Assembly (NCBI GenBank): GCA_030612485.1
Contig: JAUWNS010000006.1
Location: 1-27,207 of the forward strand
Direction of reading: 5' to 3'
Length of the DNA stretch: 27,207 bases
DNA from: Candidatus Bipolaricaulota bacterium
GTDB taxonomy: Bacteria; Bipolaricaulota; Bipolaricaulia; UBA7950; UBA9294
A program made the position numbers and the translations under genes. Below, piece after piece: positions 25,686 to 27,207 of this stretch; the first letter of the stretch is position 1; every line of letters begins with the position of its first letter. Under the pieces are notes generated by a model. The model was not told the DNA's origin, ran no database searches, and saw only the letters and a program-made list of their open reading frames with translations.

Positions 25686-26396
25686 ATGACCCAAGTCTTT
25701 AACATCTACTGCGACGAAAGCTGTCACCTTGAACATGACCGCCAAAAGGTCATGTTATTGGGCGCTATCTGGTGCCCGCTTGAGAAGGCAAGAGAGACCG
25801 CACAGGCTATACGGGCTATCAAAGAGAAACATGGACTTGGTCGGGACTTTGAGATCAAGTGGACCAAGGTTTCTCCGGGAAAGATCGATTTCTATATCGA
25901 CCTGATCGATTACTTCTTCGCGGAGCCGGATCTTCACTTCCGTGCCTTGATCGTGGCCGACAAGGATAAGCTTCAGCACAAGGCATACGGCCAAAGCCAT
26001 GATGAATGGTACTTTAAGATGTACTTCACCATGCTCAAGGTGATCTTCCGCCCTAATGCTGCATACCAAATCTACCTCGATATCAAAGACACCCGCAGTG
26101 CCCCTAAGATCAGAAAGCTTCAAGATGTGCTCTGCAACAATGCCTACGACTTCTCACGGGAGATCATTCAGAAAGTGCAGACGGTCCGCTCACACGAGGT
26201 TGAACAGATACAACTCGCCGATCTTCTGATCGGGGCCGTAGCCTATGCCAATCGCGACCTCTCCGCTAGCAGCGCAAAACAACGACTGGTTGAAATCATC
26301 CGCGAACGTTCCGGATATAGCCTGACTCGCTCCACACTCTATAGGGAAGACAAGCTCAACCTATTCCAGTGGACTGCCCAGGAGGCAGACGCGTGA
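25686..26396 (+). CDS. DUF3800 family protein (second)
   Basis: A 236-residue DUF3800 protein beginning MTQVFNIYCDESCHLE, with the YCDES acidic motif, FEIKWTKVSP, the aspartate in YQIYLDIKDTRS and the C-terminal VEQIQLADLLIGAVAYANR. The ATG at 25686 is preferred because GGAGG lies at 25673-25677; an in-frame ATG at 25671 overlaps that site. The stop overlaps the GTG start of the next gene (GTGA), so the two are probably one unit. The family is a putative nuclease, unproven. Its 5' end was also copied to 24449-24523. Confidence 0.82.
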   Translation: MTQVFNIYCDESCHLEHDRQKVMLLGAIWCPLEKARETAQAIRAIKEKHGLGRDFEIKWTKVSPGKIDFYIDLIDYFFAEPDLHFRALIVADKDKLQHKAYGQSHDEWYFKMYFTMLKVIFRPNAAYQIYLDIKDTRSAPKIRKLQDVLCNNAYDFSREIIQKVQTVRSHEVEQIQLADLLIGAVAYANRDLSASSAKQRLVEIIRERSGYSLTRSTLYREDKLNLFQWTAQEADA

Positions 26397-26893
26397 TACA
26401 GAGGCCCCACTGGTTACCACCTCTCGTCCTTCTCAGTGACTGCGAGGGAGACTGGAATAGATACTTGGACGTTCTGTACAGCTCCTTCGAAGCGGACTTC
26501 CTCAGAACAAGACCACATTTCCGGGGGCAACGGCTTGGTCTGAAAAGACATCCATTCTGGGAGGGAAAGGAAGCGACGTTTTGGCACATGATCTCAGAAG
26601 GCCGTGATGAGGCAACACGCCAACCTGACCTGCGCCGGTGTGAACGAATTCGGTGGCCACGGGCTGTGATTGAGAATGCCGATGCCTCTGCGGTCAAGGC
26701 TTGGGAAACAACGCGTCGGAACGAGCGCAGGGTTTGCCTGTGGTGGGAGGAAGAGGAGTACCTTGTCGTTCTGGCCGAGCGTCAAGGTTATCTGTTGCCA
26801 TGGACTGCGTACTTGGTGACACGAAGTCACCGCAAGCTGAAGCTTCAAAAGGAGTTCGAAAGGTGGAAGAAAGAGGAGGCCAAGAAAGGCTGA
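26393..26893 (+). CDS. Possible BECR-fold ribonuclease toxin (PBECR-like), 166 residues
   Basis: GTG start at 26393 with GGAGG seven bases upstream, overlapping the stop of the DUF3800 gene. The middle carries HPFWEGKEATFWHM and RCERIRWPRAVIE, and the C-terminus carries YLVVLAERQGYLLPWTAYLV at about 122-141, then SHRKLKLQKEFERW. A terminal strand ending in TAY-like residues followed by a basic HRxxKLxKE helix resembles phage-type barnase/EndoU/RelE-like (BECR) nucleases. The assignment rests on pattern memory only. No antitoxin-like partner other than the DUF3800 gene is visible. The lysine-rich end may bind nucleic acid. Confidence 0.5.
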   Translation: MIQRPHWLPPLVLLSDCEGDWNRYLDVLYSSFEADFLRTRPHFRGQRLGLKRHPFWEGKEATFWHMISEGRDEATRQPDLRRCERIRWPRAVIENADASAVKAWETTRRNERRVCLWWEEEEYLVVLAERQGYLLPWTAYLVTRSHRKLKLQKEFERWKKEEAKKG

Positions 26894-26990
26894 TGCCGCC
26901 CAGAAAGGACGACATCGTTACTCCTTCTACACATGGCAGATGAGCTAACATCATTATAGAGACTGAAACCCATAAGTCAAGAACCAGAGT

Positions 26991-27207
26991 TGTCTCATAC
27001 AAGATGAGCATGAAGCGAGGGGGTGTTTCTCGTGCGAGGTGAGCATGAGATGACACTGGCATCGCAAGCGCGTGGGTCACATCATAGGAGGCATGATTCT
27101 GATGATGACAGACAGACGCGTAATGAATATCGACGAACTGAAGGCATTTCTCGCTTCGAGCGATATATTCATGTTCAAGGGAAACTCGCGGGAAGAGATA
27201 TACGCTT
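26991..27207 (+). mobile_element. Left end of an insertion sequence (truncated by window)
   Basis: Two similar units lie at 26991-27013 (TGTCTCATACAAGATGAGCA...) and 27024-27047 (TGTTTCTCGTGCGAGGTGAG...), each ending GAGCATGA and each containing a short internal palindrome. They directly precede a transposase-like gene. Such paired terminal repeats fit an IS end. The right end is outside the window. Confidence 0.45.
27102..27207 (+). CDS. Transposase (DDE integrase type), 3' partial
   Basis: The 35 visible residues end NIDELKAFLASS...FKGNSREEIYA, which resembles the start of widespread IS transposases that open with a short helical segment before a helix-turn-helix and DDE core. AGGAGG at 27086-27091 favours ATG 27102; an in-frame ATG at 27093 is too close to it. 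The frame is open to the window edge. The IS family is not assignable from this piece. Confidence 0.5.
   Translation, partial: MMTDRRVMNIDELKAFLASSDIFMFKGNSREEIYA

Overview
This is a bacterial chromosomal window of two different characters. The left part (1-10461) is GC-rich, tightly packed core metabolism. The right part (about 10500-27207) is visibly richer in A/T, full of repeats, gene remnants and anti-phage-type genes, and reads as a defence island. No rRNA, tRNA or CRISPR array was seen. The organism cannot be fixed from this window. A citramalate-type isoleucine pathway next to a multi-cluster Fe-S/FAD amine dehydrogenase suggests an anaerobic, possibly thermophilic lineage (Bipolaricaulota, Synergistota or Thermotogota would fit), but this is a guess.

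1-6765: branched-chain amino-acid operon, leuC (5' end outside the window) - leuD - ilvE - cimA - leuB - ilvD. Every junction overlaps by 1 to 11 nt. CimA makes citramalate from pyruvate and acetyl-CoA; LeuCD and LeuB serve both the citramalate and isopropylmalate branches; IlvD and IlvE finish isoleucine, valine and leucine. After a 403-bp gap come two overlapping genes (7169-10461): a 714-residue NAD/FAD/Fe-S fusion and a DAO-family FAD oxidoreductase, together resembling alpha/beta subunits of dye-linked proline dehydrogenase, sarcosine oxidase or HCN synthase.

10462-13301: a degraded zone. It holds a mosaic of inverted repeats, a broken copy of a promoter plus small ORF, the orphan N-terminus of a BPTD_3080-type restriction enzyme, and an AlbA_2/HATPase regulator gene split by a pair of REP-like hairpins.

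13286-24284: the main defence operon, all on the plus strand, apparently driven by one sigma70-like promoter. It contains a newly noticed 56-residue ORF, a PLD-nuclease/SNF2 helicase fusion, an Eco57I-class adenine methyltransferase interrupted by an in-frame amber codon, a GajA-like OLD ATPase-TOPRIM nuclease and a GajB-like UvrD helicase. The first three are coupled by TGATG and TAATG overlaps. In effect a Gabija (class 2 OLD) module is joined to a two-gene restriction-modification-like system whose only evident nuclease domain lies on the helicase.

24285-27207: remnants of a REP-associated transposase, a deleted DUF3800 fragment, two DUF3800 genes, a candidate minus-strand small RNA with its own promoter and terminator between them, a possible BECR-fold ribonuclease toxin overlapping the second DUF3800 gene, and the left end of an insertion sequence cut by the window edge.
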